Counted from the first letter of the stretch, positions 1-7,585 are shown. The stretch: 16,415 nucleotides of DNA from an uncultured Oscillospiraceae bacterium (GCA_902478605.1 CABSLQ010000062.1:1-16415); one strand, 5' to 3'. Numbers and translations are program-made. The notes: generated by a model not told the origin, from the sequence alone.

Positions 1-257
1 TTCATTCTACCAGAGTTCTGCAATCCTTGTCTTTTTTATTTTTGCGAAACTTATTGTACCTTATCCTGTCCAACCCGGAAACGGTGATTTTTTCAATGCG
101 GCTTTCCTTGTGATTGTCAGGAAAGGACGTGAATATTTCTGGATAGGATCGCCGAATTTCCAAATACCGCTTGATCGTTTCATAGCGTTTGCGGCATGCA
201 GGTTGCTCTAGCGCATTTATTTTCAAGCGGCCGTAGTAATATGAAGGAGTGTTTTTT
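1..257. other. Leader region with no gene I can support
   Basis: This AT-richer stretch precedes the plus-strand operon. On the minus strand a frame stays open from inside the cupin gene to the window edge and its outer part is rich in Lys and Arg. However, it has no start codon with a ribosome site outside the cupin gene and resembles no family I know. It could be the edge of a gene that continues beyond the window, or chance. No promoter for the plus-strand operon is clear by eye. Confidence 0.3.
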
Positions 258-695
258 ATGCGTATCAACGACAAAGCAGCATTTGACAAGGAAAATGTTT
301 TCGGGCTGGGCAATGCCAACACGGCCTTTGCCCAGTATTTCATCGGCAATTCCTATCTGAACCCTTTGACCGAGGCTGGTAAGTGCCCTGTATTTCTCGC
401 GAACGTCACCTTCGAGCCCGGCTGCCGGAACAACTGGCATATCCACCATGCCAAAAAGGGCGGCGGGCAGATTTTGATTTGCACAGCCGGCGAAGGCTGG
501 TATCAGGAGGAGGGCAAGGAGGCCGTGAGCCTCACCCCGGGCACCGTCATCACCATTCCGGCGGAAGTCAAACACTGGCACGGCGCCAAAAAGGACAGCT
601 GGTTCTCCCACATTGCCGTGGAAGTTCCCGGTGAGGAGACCTCCAACGAGTGGCTGGAAGCAGTGGATGACGGAGCCTACGCCGGATTGGAATAA
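258..695 (+). CDS. Small cupin-domain protein
   Basis: This is a 145-residue single-domain cupin, a cytoplasmic beta-barrel that usually binds one divalent metal. Motif 1 is visible at residues 55-80 (G55, H61 and H63 in HIH, with Q71 where many cupins have Glu). Motif 2 is at 95-110, with H106 and H108 in HWH. Small cupins of this type occur in Clostridia next to aldo/keto reductases and carboxymuconolactone decarboxylase-like proteins, exactly as here. ATG 258 was chosen because AAGGAG (244-249) lies 8 bases before it; the in-frame GTG at 249 would overlap that site. It is the first gene of the operon, and its stop codon is fused to the ribosome site of the next gene. The substrate is unknown; the Gln replacement makes a plain structural or binding role possible too. 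Confidence 0.9.
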   Translation: MRINDKAAFDKENVFGLGNANTAFAQYFIGNSYLNPLTEAGKCPVFLANVTFEPGCRNNWHIHHAKKGGGQILICTAGEGWYQEEGKEAVSLTPGTVITIPAEVKHWHGAKKDSWFSHIAVEVPGEETSNEWLEAVDDGAYAGLE

Positions 696-708
696 GGAGG
701 AACCTATC

Positions 709-1755
709 ATGCAATACGCCAAATTGGGTAATTCAGAGCTTCGGGTTTCCCGCATCTGCATGGGGTGCATGGGCTTTGGCGACGCCCAAAACGGCCAGCA
801 CAGCTGGACGCTGGACGAGGAGCATTCCCGCGAAATCATCAAACGGGGGCTGGAGCTGGGCGTCAACTTCTTTGATACCGCCATCGGCTACCAGAGCGGC
901 ACCAGTGAGCAGTACCTGGGCCGGGCGCTCCGGGATTATGCCAAGCGGGAGGAGGTGGTGGTAGCCACCAAATTCCTCCCCCGCACCCCGGATGAAATCG
1001 CCGCCGGCATTACCGGCCAGCAGCACATCGAGCAGATGGTGAACACCAGCCTGAAGAATCTGGGACTGGATTATATCGACCTGTATATCTATCACATGTG
1101 GGATTATGAGACGCCTCTCTACGATATTATGGAGGGACTCGACCGCATGGTGAAGGCGGGCAAGGTGCGGTACATTGGCATCTCCAACTGCTTTGCCTAT
1201 CAGCTGGCTAAGGCCAACGCCCTGGCGGAGAAAGAGGGATTTCAGAAGTTCGTCTCCATCCAGGGGCATTACAACCTGATCTTCCGGGAGGAGGAACGGG
1301 AGATGGCCAAGCTCTGCGCCGAGGACAACATCGCCATGACGCCCTACAGCGCGTTGGCGGGCGGCCGGCTTTCCAAGCACCCAGGGGAAACCTCCAAGCG
1401 CTTGGAGGAGGACGACTATGCCAAATTCAAGTATGACGCTACCGCCGCACAGGATACAGTCATTATCAGCCGCGTGGCGGAGCTGGCCGAGAAGCGGGGC
1501 GTATCTATGACCGAGATTTCTTTGGCGTGGCTGCTCACCAAAGTGACGTCCCCCGTAGTGGGCGCCACCAAACGGCATCATATCGAGGGCGCTGCCAAAG
1601 CGGTGGAGCTTACCCTGACGCCGGAAGAATGCGCCTATCTGGAGGAACCCTATGTTCCGCACAAGCTGGTAGGGGTGATGGCACAGAACACACCGGCGGC
1701 TGCCAAGCGGCAGCATGTTTGGTCCACTGGCAATCAGGAAATTGAAAAGGCATAA
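709..1755 (+). CDS. Aldo/keto reductase
   Basis: A 348-residue NAD(P)H-dependent oxidoreductase of the aldo/keto reductase superfamily, a cytoplasmic TIM barrel that reduces aldehydes or ketones. The catalytic tetrad is intact: D56 and Y61 in FFDTAIGY, K88 in ATKF, and H129 in YIYH. The strand-helix pattern GKVRYIGISN (about 157-166) and the cofactor-end motif SPVVGATK are also present, and length is normal for the superfamily. ATG 709 is preceded by AAGGAGG (694-700), whose first two bases belong to the TAA of the cupin gene, so translation is probably coupled. It resembles the YajO/Tas-like branch more than the short reductases, but the exact substrate cannot be read. The neighbours (cupin upstream, carboxymuconolactone decarboxylase-like protein downstream) suggest one redox pathway acting on a small reactive carbonyl; that is inference. 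Confidence 0.95.
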   Translation: MQYAKLGNSELRVSRICMGCMGFGDAQNGQHSWTLDEEHSREIIKRGLELGVNFFDTAIGYQSGTSEQYLGRALRDYAKREEVVVATKFLPRTPDEIAAGITGQQHIEQMVNTSLKNLGLDYIDLYIYHMWDYETPLYDIMEGLDRMVKAGKVRYIGISNCFAYQLAKANALAEKEGFQKFVSIQGHYNLIFREEEREMAKLCAEDNIAMTPYSALAGGRLSKHPGETSKRLEEDDYAKFKYDATAAQDTVIISRVAELAEKRGVSMTEISLAWLLTKVTSPVVGATKRHHIEGAAKAVELTLTPEECAYLEEPYVPHKLVGVMAQNTPAAAKRQHVWSTGNQEIEKA

Positions 1756-1768
1756 GGAGGATCTCGTG

Positions 1769-2461
1769 ATGAACTATCGAGAAACCGATCCGGAATTTGC
1801 AGAGCGCTTTGAGCATTTTGCTTTTGAGGAAGTACCGGGCGAAGAAGGGCAGCAGCTTGACGAAGTGACCCGCCATATGGCGATTTTGGCCACTCTGCTG
1901 GGCTGCCAGGGCGTGGATGAATTTAAGCTGGAACTGCCCCGTGCCCTTGACGCGGGGGTTACACCGGTTATGGCCAAAGAGGTCGTCTATCAGGCGGTGG
2001 ACTATTTGGGTATCGGCCGGGTCAAACCGTTCCTGGATGCAACCAACGAGATTTTGACCGAACGGGGCGTGAAGCTGCCGCTGGAAGGACAGGCGACCAC
2101 CACCATGGAGAACCGTCTGGAAAAGGGCGTGCAGGCGCAAGTCGCTATTTTTGGGGACGGAATGAAGGAAGCCTGGAAAAACGGCCACGTTAACCGCTGG
2201 CTGGCAGCCAACTGCTTCGGCGATTACTACACCCGCACCGGGCTCACACTGGCCCAGCGGGAGATGATCACCTTCTGCTTCCTGGCAGCCCAGGGCGGCT
2301 GCGAGCCGCAGCTGACCGCCCATGCTGGCGGCAATATGAACCTGGGGAATGATCCGGACTTCCTTATCCGGGTGGTTTCCCAGTGCTTGCCCTATATCGG
2401 CTACCCCCGCAGCCTGAACGCCATTACCTGCATTCATAAGGCGGCGGAATCAAGGAAGTAA
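1769..2461 (+). CDS. Carboxymuconolactone decarboxylase family protein, two domains
   Basis: A 230-residue, mainly helical protein with two copies of the carboxymuconolactone decarboxylase-like fold, at about residues 30-95 and 135-225. The second copy holds the family core around residues 175-190, with C178, H185 and N189. The CxxC pair of AhpD-type peroxidase partners is absent, so a peroxidase role like AhpD is unlikely. True decarboxylation of carboxymuconolactone is also unproven, because most family members in anaerobes are uncharacterised. ATG 1769 lies 8 bases after AAGGAGG (1754-1760), which again overlaps the TAA of the previous gene. The GTG one codon earlier is less likely. The operon position suggests that it works with the cupin and the aldo/keto reductase on the same substrate. 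Confidence 0.9.
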   Translation: MNYRETDPEFAERFEHFAFEEVPGEEGQQLDEVTRHMAILATLLGCQGVDEFKLELPRALDAGVTPVMAKEVVYQAVDYLGIGRVKPFLDATNEILTERGVKLPLEGQATTTMENRLEKGVQAQVAIFGDGMKEAWKNGHVNRWLAANCFGDYYTRTGLTLAQREMITFCFLAAQGGCEPQLTAHAGGNMNLGNDPDFLIRVVSQCLPYIGYPRSLNAITCIHKAAESRK

Positions 2462-2482
2462 TGTTCATCAGGAGGGGACCTT

Positions 2483-2929
2483 ATGGAAAGCGCTGTTTTC
2501 ACCACGTTGTGTATGGTATATGACGACCAAAACCGCATTCTCGTTCAGGATCGTCACGGTACCAGCTGGGATGGACTGGCGTTTCCCGGAGGCCATGTGG
2601 AGGCGGGCGAATCGTTTACAAAATCCGTCATGCGGGAAGTTTATGAGGAAACTGGTTATCAGATAAAAAATCCCGTCTTATGAGGGGTCAAGCAATTTCA
2701 GATGGAATGCGGGGCGCGATACGTCATTCTGCTCTACAAGACAAATCAGTTTGACGGCGTTTTGCGTTCTTCCGAAGAGGGCCGCGCCTTTTGGCTGGAA
2801 CGCAGGGATATACGCCACTCCAATATGGCCCACGACATGGCGGCCATGCTGGAATTGTTTGACGATGATGAAAAGAGCGAATTTTACTATTTACCTGACC
2901 ATGCAGACGGAAAATATCTGATTTTGTAG
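2483..2929 (+). pseudogene. NUDIX hydrolase interrupted by one in-frame TGA
   Basis: A NUDIX-fold pyrophosphohydrolase of the small MutT/8-oxo-dGTP type, 148 codons in all. The complete NUDIX box is at residues 37-59 (G37, E43, R51, E52, E55, E56, G58), so metal-binding residues are intact. Codon 67 is TGA (2681-2683). The same frame then continues with GVKQF and a full C-terminal half to TAG at 2927-2929, without any other stop or frameshift. From memory, relatives have a Cys before GVKQF/GIKQF, so TGA sits where TGC or TGT is expected. ATG 2483 has AGGAGG (2470-2475) 7 bases upstream. The ATG at 2702 has no ribosome site, so independent translation of the second half is unlikely. Options are a recent nonsense mutation, a sequencing error, or recoding of UGA. 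It is labelled a pseudogene by default only. The permease follows after 16 bases. Confidence 0.75.
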
Positions 2930-2945
2930 AGGAGGGAAGGTGCAG

Positions 2946-3845
2946 ATGGAGGTTCTCAGACGAGAGCTTGTTTATCTTTGGTATTACTTCAGTGTCCAAT
3001 TCGAGCAGATCTTCGGCTGGTGGGTACTGGGAATGGTGATTGGTTCTGCGATCTCCGTCTTTGCCAAAGACTATATTCATCGTGCTTTCCGCTCACTCCA
3101 AGGTAAGAAACTGGGACTGTTAGGGATTGTGGCAGCCAGCGCACTGGGCATTGCGTCCCCGCTGTGCATGTACGGCACGATTCCCATTGCCGCCTCCTTT
3201 TCCCGCGGAGGCATGAAGGATGACTGGCTGGCTGCGTTTATGATGTCGTCGATCCTTCTCAACCCGCAGCTCATTGTATACAGCGCGGCTCTTGGCGGGA
3301 CCGTCCTGACTGTACGGATTGTTTCCTGCTTCCTGTGCGGTATTACCGCCGGGCTGCTGATCCGCCTTTTTTGCAGGGACAAGCCCTTTTTCAACTTCAC
3401 TGGCTTTGACGAACCCCGAAACCGCGATACAGACCCCAACATCATCCTGCGCTACCTGAAGAATCTCTGGCGCAATGTAAGGGCCACCGGCCTTTATTTC
3501 CTAATGGGCGTACTGCTTTCTGCTCTCTTTCAGCGGTATGTCCCTGCAGAAGCCATGACGGCCCTGTTTGGTGGGAATGAGGCGCTGGGTGTTCTGATGG
3601 CAGCCACCATTGGCGTGCCTCTCTACGCCTGCGGCGGCGGGACCATCCCCTTGCTTCAGCAGTGGCTGTGGGACGGCATGAGCGTGGGAAGCGCCGCCTC
3701 CTTCATGCTCACCGGGCCCTCCACAAAAATCACCAATTTGGGCGCCTTGAAAATCGTACTGGGGATCAAGCGCTTTCTCCTGTACTTCGCCTATGTGATG
3801 GCATTCTCGTTTGTTACGGGGATGTTTGTAAACTTCATTCTGTAA
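2946..3845 (+). CDS. ArsP/YraQ-type permease (DUF318)
   Basis: A 299-residue polytopic inner-membrane protein of the COG0701 permease family, which includes the organoarsenical exporter ArsP. Two internally related halves each carry the family signature: SPLCMYGTIPIA at residues 71-82 with C74, and LYACGGGTIPLL at 226-237 with C229. The later GPSTKI motif (257-262) is also typical. Conserved Cys residues in this family bind the metalloid or metal in characterised ArsP proteins, so export of a soft metal or organoarsenical is possible, though many relatives have no known substrate. No ars regulator, reductase or ArsA is nearby. ATG 2946 is 9 bases from GGAGGG (2931-2936) and fits better than the in-frame GTG at 2940. 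It is the last gene of the operon. Confidence 0.85.
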   Translation: MEVLRRELVYLWYYFSVQFEQIFGWWVLGMVIGSAISVFAKDYIHRAFRSLQGKKLGLLGIVAASALGIASPLCMYGTIPIAASFSRGGMKDDWLAAFMMSSILLNPQLIVYSAALGGTVLTVRIVSCFLCGITAGLLIRLFCRDKPFFNFTGFDEPRNRDTDPNIILRYLKNLWRNVRATGLYFLMGVLLSALFQRYVPAEAMTALFGGNEALGVLMAATIGVPLYACGGGTIPLLQQWLWDGMSVGSAASFMLTGPSTKITNLGALKIVLGIKRFLLYFAYVMAFSFVTGMFVNFIL

Positions 3846-3957
3846 CCGACGGTATACCGGATTCGGATCCATATGCAAATGCTATAGGTATAGCGGTCGA
3901 AAACCACTCCGGATTTAGAAATACCCTGCACGTCGCTCCTCGTTGAATCTTTATAGA
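3846..3957. other. Intergenic stretch with small palindromes
   Basis: No gene seen. Two short palindromes are present, CGGTATACCG at 3850-3859 and GCTATAGGTATAGC at 3881-3894, just after the permease stop. They could be protein sites or chance; nothing links them to a promoter. Confidence 0.3.
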
Positions 3958-3996
3958 AATAACGCCGCCTTTTTAGCATGCAAAGGCGGCGTTATT
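3958..3996. terminator. Bidirectional intrinsic terminator
   Basis: A perfect 15-base-pair inverted repeat (AATAACGCCGCCTTT at 3958-3972 and its complement at 3982-3996) with a 9-base loop. It lies between the converging permease and lipoprotein genes. The AT-rich outer stem and the T-rich run read on the minus strand fit a terminator for the minus-strand operon, and the hairpin would also act on plus-strand transcripts. Confidence 0.75.
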
Positions 3997-4001
3997 ATGT
4001 T

Positions 4002-4024
4002 CCGGCACATTGTGCCGGCTTTTA
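4002..4024 (+). terminator. Second hairpin with short T-tract
   Basis: CCGGCAC (4002-4008), three loop bases, GTGCCGG (4012-4018), then CTTTTA. A GC-rich 7-pair stem with a short T-run placed just after the larger terminator suggests a back-up stop for plus-strand transcripts from the permease operon. Confidence 0.55.
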
Positions 4025-4044
4025 TAAAGCGTTTTCGCTCTCCG

Positions 4045-5307
4045 TTATCCGCGTTCCATTACCATGTTGCCTTCCCGGTCGACGATCACGCGCTGCTCAT
4101 CCTTGTCTTCCGCCAGCGCATAGCCGTCGGAATAATAGGCGCCCACATCCTGAATGCCCTTTTCGCTGGGGATATACAGGATTTCCAGCTGCTCGTTGAC
4201 GGCCACCGTGGCATAGTCGCCGCTGCCGCCGATGCCGGTGATGTTTCCCTGCTCGTCCCGGGTGACCGGCGCCGGCCCCACATAAATCCCGTGCTTGATG
4301 GCCAGCTCGCCGTCCATATGGGAATGCTCATAGGAATCCGTCGGGAAGAAATAGTCCCCCTTGGCGTTGACGAAATTAAAATCGGTGCCGCCCCGGTTGG
4401 TGCCGTGCAGGGACACCTCCACCCAGTCGGACTTGGTAAAGTCGCTGGTGATGTTGGAATAGTGGGTGTCGGCGATGTCAAACACCACATTGCCGCTTTT
4501 GTCAATCAGCTTATCGTCCGCCACGGCGATGCCGTTATCCGCAAAGAAGCCGGTGGAGAACCGAAGGCCCTCAATCACCATGTTGCCGTTTACGTCCATA
4601 TACCCGCGTTCCGGATAGCCCTTCTTGGCTTTCAGATAATTGACGCCGATCAGCCCGTTGGATTCCCGGATCATGTACCAGTCCTCCTGGGGCGGTATCA
4701 CATATTCAAACTTGTCGTTGATGACCGCCTTGTTGTCCAGGACGGCATAGCCGTCTTTGGAAAATCCGGACAGGGTAGACTCTTCCCGCTTCACAAACTG
4801 AATATCCCCGTTTTCCAGATAGAAGTATCCGTGCCCCAGCTCGGTGCCGTCCGCCTGGCAAACCGTTCCGATGCCGATCCCGTTGGGGGCAAATTCCAGC
4901 TCATCCGTATACCGCTTGAAAATATAATCCGAAACAAAGGCACCGTCCCGGTCAATGAGACGAAACGCATCCTTGTTGCTGCCGGTGCGGACAAAGGCGG
5001 TTTTGTTCACCTGGAAGGCATTCGCCATGGTAAACTGCGGCTCAATCACCCACTGTCCCGCCTCGTTTTTATACCCATATCTCCCGGTCTCCTTGTCCTT
5101 GATCGGGGTCATCCCGTACCGGAACAGGGCCTCCGGATCGTAGGTGTCCGTATAAGCCGCTTTCCCGTTTTCCGCTTGTTCTTCGGCGGGGGCGCCGCCG
5201 GAAGCCGATCCCGGCCGGGAACCCTCCGGGCCGCTTCCACAGGCCGAAGCCAGCAACATGAAGGCTGCGGCCGCGGCCAACAGCATTTTTCCTGTTTTCT
5301 GCTTCAT
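4045..5307 (-). CDS. WG-repeat-like lipoprotein
   Basis: A 420-residue secreted protein predicted to be lipid-anchored. The N-terminus has Lys residues, a hydrophobic core (about 8-20) and a lipobox-like LASAC with C23, followed by a Gly/Ser/Pro/Glu-rich linker to about residue 50. The rest is made of beta-hairpin units of the KWG/WG type, for example KNEAGQWVIEPQF, DVNGNMVIEG and DREGNMVMERG, which contain Asp/Gly turns and a following Val-Ile/Met strand. Such repeats mediate binding at the cell surface in other proteins, but no ligand is known. The start at 5307 is set by the signal sequence and by AAGGAG at 5319-5324, 11 bases upstream; the longer open frame upstream is not plausible. It is the last gene of the minus-strand operon, 47 bases after the RCC1-like lipoprotein, and ends at the bidirectional terminator. 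Confidence 0.85.
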   Translation of the reverse strand: MKQKTGKMLLAAAAAFMLLASACGSGPEGSRPGSASGGAPAEEQAENGKAAYTDTYDPEALFRYGMTPIKDKETGRYGYKNEAGQWVIEPQFTMANAFQVNKTAFVRTGSNKDAFRLIDRDGAFVSDYIFKRYTDELEFAPNGIGIGTVCQADGTELGHGYFYLENGDIQFVKREESTLSGFSKDGYAVLDNKAVINDKFEYVIPPQEDWYMIRESNGLIGVNYLKAKKGYPERGYMDVNGNMVIEGLRFSTGFFADNGIAVADDKLIDKSGNVVFDIADTHYSNITSDFTKSDWVEVSLHGTNRGGTDFNFVNAKGDYFFPTDSYEHSHMDGELAIKHGIYVGPAPVTRDEQGNITGIGGSGDYATVAVNEQLEILYIPSEKGIQDVGAYYSDGYALAEDKDEQRVIVDREGNMVMERG

Positions 5308-5354
5308 GGTTATTCCAACTCCTTTTCTCGCGGTTCTATCCTGCATAGCCGGTC

Positions 5355-6551
5355 TCAATCCGCTTGGTACGGCTCCCAGCCTCCGGCATCGTTGGTGCGG
5401 GACACGGTACCGTCCGGGGCGTACCGGTACCACCGGGCGCTGTTCTCTGCCGCTCCAGCCGCCGGATCGAGCACGCCGACGGTAAGCTCCGTCCAGCGGG
5501 AGTCGTATTCCAGATGATAGAGCTTCCCGTCGGTGCCGACCGCGTTGACAATCGCCTGGATTTTGGAGGTGCTTCCCACCTGTACGGCCGCGATATTCGT
5601 CCAGCCCTCCACCTCGGCGGCCATAAACTCCGCATACTGGCCGGTCATTTTAAGCGCGCCCTCTTTGGTCAGGCCGACAATCATGCCGTCGGACATGCTG
5701 AGATCGGCAAGCGGCCCCCAGCTGAGAATATCTTCCGCATAATCCCCGCACGCCAGCACCGTCCCGTCGCGCTGGATCCCGGCGACGGTCAGCGACGGCT
5801 CCTCCATATACTTGGCCGCGCCAATCACCGCCATGTCCTTCCAGCCGAAGCAGTCCATTCCCGTGTAGTCGGTGCCGCTGCCGCCTTCGAGAAATACCTG
5901 CCCCTCTTGGTTCAAAAGGAAAAAGTCGTGCTTATCCACCCCAAGGCCGGCCAGGGCGCCGGACACCGGCGTCCCCTTTTCGGAGGACAAATTCAAAAAA
6001 TTGCTGTTCCACGGGAACCGGGTCACCGTCTTGCCGCCGCGGACATCGACATAATTCTCCGGGGCGGATTCCCGGAGGGAAGCACCCACATTTCCGGTAT
6101 CGGTGCAGGTAACCCGGTACACCTTATCCCCGGAAAGGAACCGGCCTTCTTCGTTCACATTGGTGGTGGCATAGACGATATCCTCCACCCCTTCGGCCAC
6201 CTTTTCCTTCCGGTAGTACAGATCGCCGTTTTTTGTCAGGGTGAACACGGTCATGCGGCTGGCGGATACCGCCAGCTTTTTCTTGTCCGCAATGGTGGCG
6301 GCATCGGCCGCAAAATCCCCCCAGCTGTCCTCCTTGCAGGTCAGGACGGAGCCGTCCTCCGCGAGAAAATAGTTGGAGGAGGTCAGGCAGTCGCCGGCCT
6401 TCCTGGCCGCCGCCACATAGTCCACCATGCTTGTTTCCGCCTGGGGGGTTCCGGCCGCGCCTTGAGAGCCGGCAGGCGTATCTGTCCCCGCGCAGCCGGC
6501 CAGCAGGCAGGCGGCCGCCATGGCGGCGAGGAGAGGCTTTGTATAGTTCAT
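5355..6551 (-). CDS. RCC1-like repeat lipoprotein
   Basis: A 398-residue predicted lipoprotein with a clear signal peptide and lipobox LLAGC (C20), then a Thr/Ala/Gly-rich linker. The mature part has repeated units that resemble RCC1/BLIP-II beta-propeller blades: a buried strand ending in LTxxGxLxxxG-type text. Examples are FTLTKNGDLYY, LLNQEGQVFLEGG, GIQRDGTVLACGDY and GLTKEGALKMTG, separated by 40-60 residues containing acidic or Trp-Gly/Trp-Lys segments. Surface RCC1-like proteins are common in Clostridia and mostly uncharacterised. The start at 6551 was chosen because AAAGGG (6561-6566) lies 9 bases upstream; ATG 6560 would touch that site. It lies 28 bases after the membrane protein gene and before the WG-repeat-like lipoprotein, so the three probably share a transcript. 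Confidence 0.8.
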   Translation of the reverse strand: MNYTKPLLAAMAAACLLAGCAGTDTPAGSQGAAGTPQAETSMVDYVAAARKAGDCLTSSNYFLAEDGSVLTCKEDSWGDFAADAATIADKKKLAVSASRMTVFTLTKNGDLYYRKEKVAEGVEDIVYATTNVNEEGRFLSGDKVYRVTCTDTGNVGASLRESAPENYVDVRGGKTVTRFPWNSNFLNLSSEKGTPVSGALAGLGVDKHDFFLLNQEGQVFLEGGSGTDYTGMDCFGWKDMAVIGAAKYMEEPSLTVAGIQRDGTVLACGDYAEDILSWGPLADLSMSDGMIVGLTKEGALKMTGQYAEFMAAEVEGWTNIAAVQVGSTSKIQAIVNAVGTDGKLYHLEYDSRWTELTVGVLDPAAGAAENSARWYRYAPDGTVSRTNDAGGWEPYQAD

Positions 6552-6579
6552 CTTCCGCATCCCTTTCTTATGTATCGGA

Positions 6580-7134
6580 TCAGCCGCGGCGCCAGCCGTT
6601 GGGCACTCCGTCTGCCAAATCCGAGACATAAAAGAGTACCTGCTGGCCAGTCTTATCGCAGTAGTAGGTGGCGTTGTCGCCGCCTGCATTGAGCAGCCGG
6701 AACTGGTTTTCACTGGGATCATAAAGGATGGCGGGGAAGGTGGCTTCGGGGGATTTGCCGCTCTCCATCGGCATATGGAATACGATGGCCGCCAGGAACC
6801 GCCAGATGAAGCCGAAGCCGATCAGACAGGCCACAAACGGCAGCAGGATGCGCTGCGCCACCGTTTTGCAGCGGGTCAGCATGACGAATACCATATAGCC
6901 CAGGCAGAGGAGCATGACGACCACACCCAGCACGATTTCCAGCGCCGAGACATTGGACTTTCCGGTAACCGTGCCGATGATCTGGCCGATGGAGGAAAAC
7001 AGGAGCATTACCCCGAGCAAAACGATATAGGAGCCGCCCACGCCGATGATGTCGGCATATTTTCTGCGCAGGGGATTGTAGGCAAAGAAACCCAACAGCA
7101 TGAAAGCAATGGCCGCAATAATCAGAATAATCAT
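6580..7134 (-). CDS. Four-helix membrane protein with C-terminal domain
   Basis: A 184-residue protein of unknown function. Four hydrophobic segments are visible at about residues 2-19, 33-56, 67-88 and 95-117. A polar C-terminal tail of about 65 residues with several aromatic residues and a YYCDKTGQQ turn follows. An even number of helices predicts that both ends lie on the same side. The start at 7134 has AGGTGA six or so bases upstream, which is adequate. It is the first gene of a probable three-gene operon with two lipoproteins. That context suggests a cell-envelope role, but I do not recognise the family. Confidence 0.75.
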   Translation of the reverse strand: MIILIIAAIAFMLLGFFAYNPLRRKYADIIGVGGSYIVLLGVMLLFSSIGQIIGTVTGKSNVSALEIVLGVVVMLLCLGYMVFVMLTRCKTVAQRILLPFVACLIGFGFIWRFLAAIVFHMPMESGKSPEATFPAILYDPSENQFRLLNAGGDNATYYCDKTGQQVLFYVSDLADGVPNGWRRG

Positions 7135-7300
7135 GATACATCACCTATTTTCTTATTTTTGCTGTGCGGGCTTTACTGCCCGCGCAGGGGACCGGCCCAA
7201 ACCGTGCCGGCCGGAAGGACGGTCAAAGCGTCATAGCAACCCCTCTTCCTTGGCGTGCTTTTGAGATTTTCCTTTCGGATCATCCTTACCGAGATAGGAA
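7135..7300. other. Gap between sigma region-2 gene and membrane protein gene
   Basis: No gene is visible, and no remnant of sigma region 4 appears in the minus-strand reading that follows the region-2 gene. A small hairpin (GCGGGC at 7166-7171 with GCCCGC at 7178-7183) has no T-run on the proper side, so I do not call it a terminator. Confidence 0.3.
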
Positions 7301-7585
7301 CTATTTATCCGGCGGCTGTTGCTGGCGGCTGCGCCAGCGGCGGATGGCCTTGCGTGTGGAGATGGTGATCAGGTACCCCTGCAGGCTGCCCTTGGACGGG
7401 TCAAACCGTTTCCGCTGCGCATAAAAGTCTGCAAAGGTATCCCGGACACAGGCCTGCACATCTTTCGCACAGCTTAGCTGCTGGGCAGCGGCCAGACGTA
7501 CCGGTTCTCCGTACAGGCTTTTCAGCATCTCCATTCCGTCGGCCGGGCTGGTATCCAATAGCTCTAGCAGCCCCACGTCATCCAA
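7301..7585 (-). CDS. Stand-alone sigma-70 region-2-like protein
   Basis: A 94-residue protein that matches only the core-binding and -10-recognition half (region 2) of ECF sigma factors. The stretch DVQACVRDTFADFYAQRKRFDPSKGSL... aligns closely with residues 42-90 of the fused sigma protein encoded at 8365-10920, including FDPxKGxLxGYL and the following Arg-rich AIRR. It ends in Gln/Pro-rich text and then stops, with no region 4. The TTG at 7585 is chosen as start because AAGGGGGTG lies 6-7 bases before it; ATG 7606 lacks a ribosome site. The conserved TGTCCCCTTTT element lies about 43 bases upstream, as for the fused sigma gene. It may be a decayed paralogue, a decoy that competes for RNA polymerase, or one part of a split sigma factor like SigO-RsoA of Bacillus subtilis. 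Confidence 0.75.
   Translation of the reverse strand: MDDVGLLELLDTSPADGMEMLKSLYGEPVRLAAAQQLSCAKDVQACVRDTFADFYAQRKRFDPSKGSLQGYLITISTRKAIRRWRSRQQQPPDK

Noticed and set aside
733..1716. Minus-strand open frame (327 codons) opposite the aldo/keto reductase
   Set aside because: The reductase on the other strand has its full catalytic tetrad; the antisense frame has none of the features of a real protein.
3943..5517. Long plus-strand open frame (524 codons) opposite the WG-repeat-like lipoprotein
   Set aside because: It is antisense to a gene with a signal peptide and ribosome site, is rich in His/Arg/Gly/Val as shadow frames are, and starts inside a terminator hairpin.
5364..6692. Plus-strand open frame (442 codons) opposite the RCC1-like lipoprotein
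   Set aside because: Shadow of the real gene in GC-rich DNA; no ribosome site and no known domain.
7161..7185. Terminator after the sigma region-2 gene
   Set aside because: The hairpin has no T-run downstream on the minus strand, so it is not a convincing terminator.
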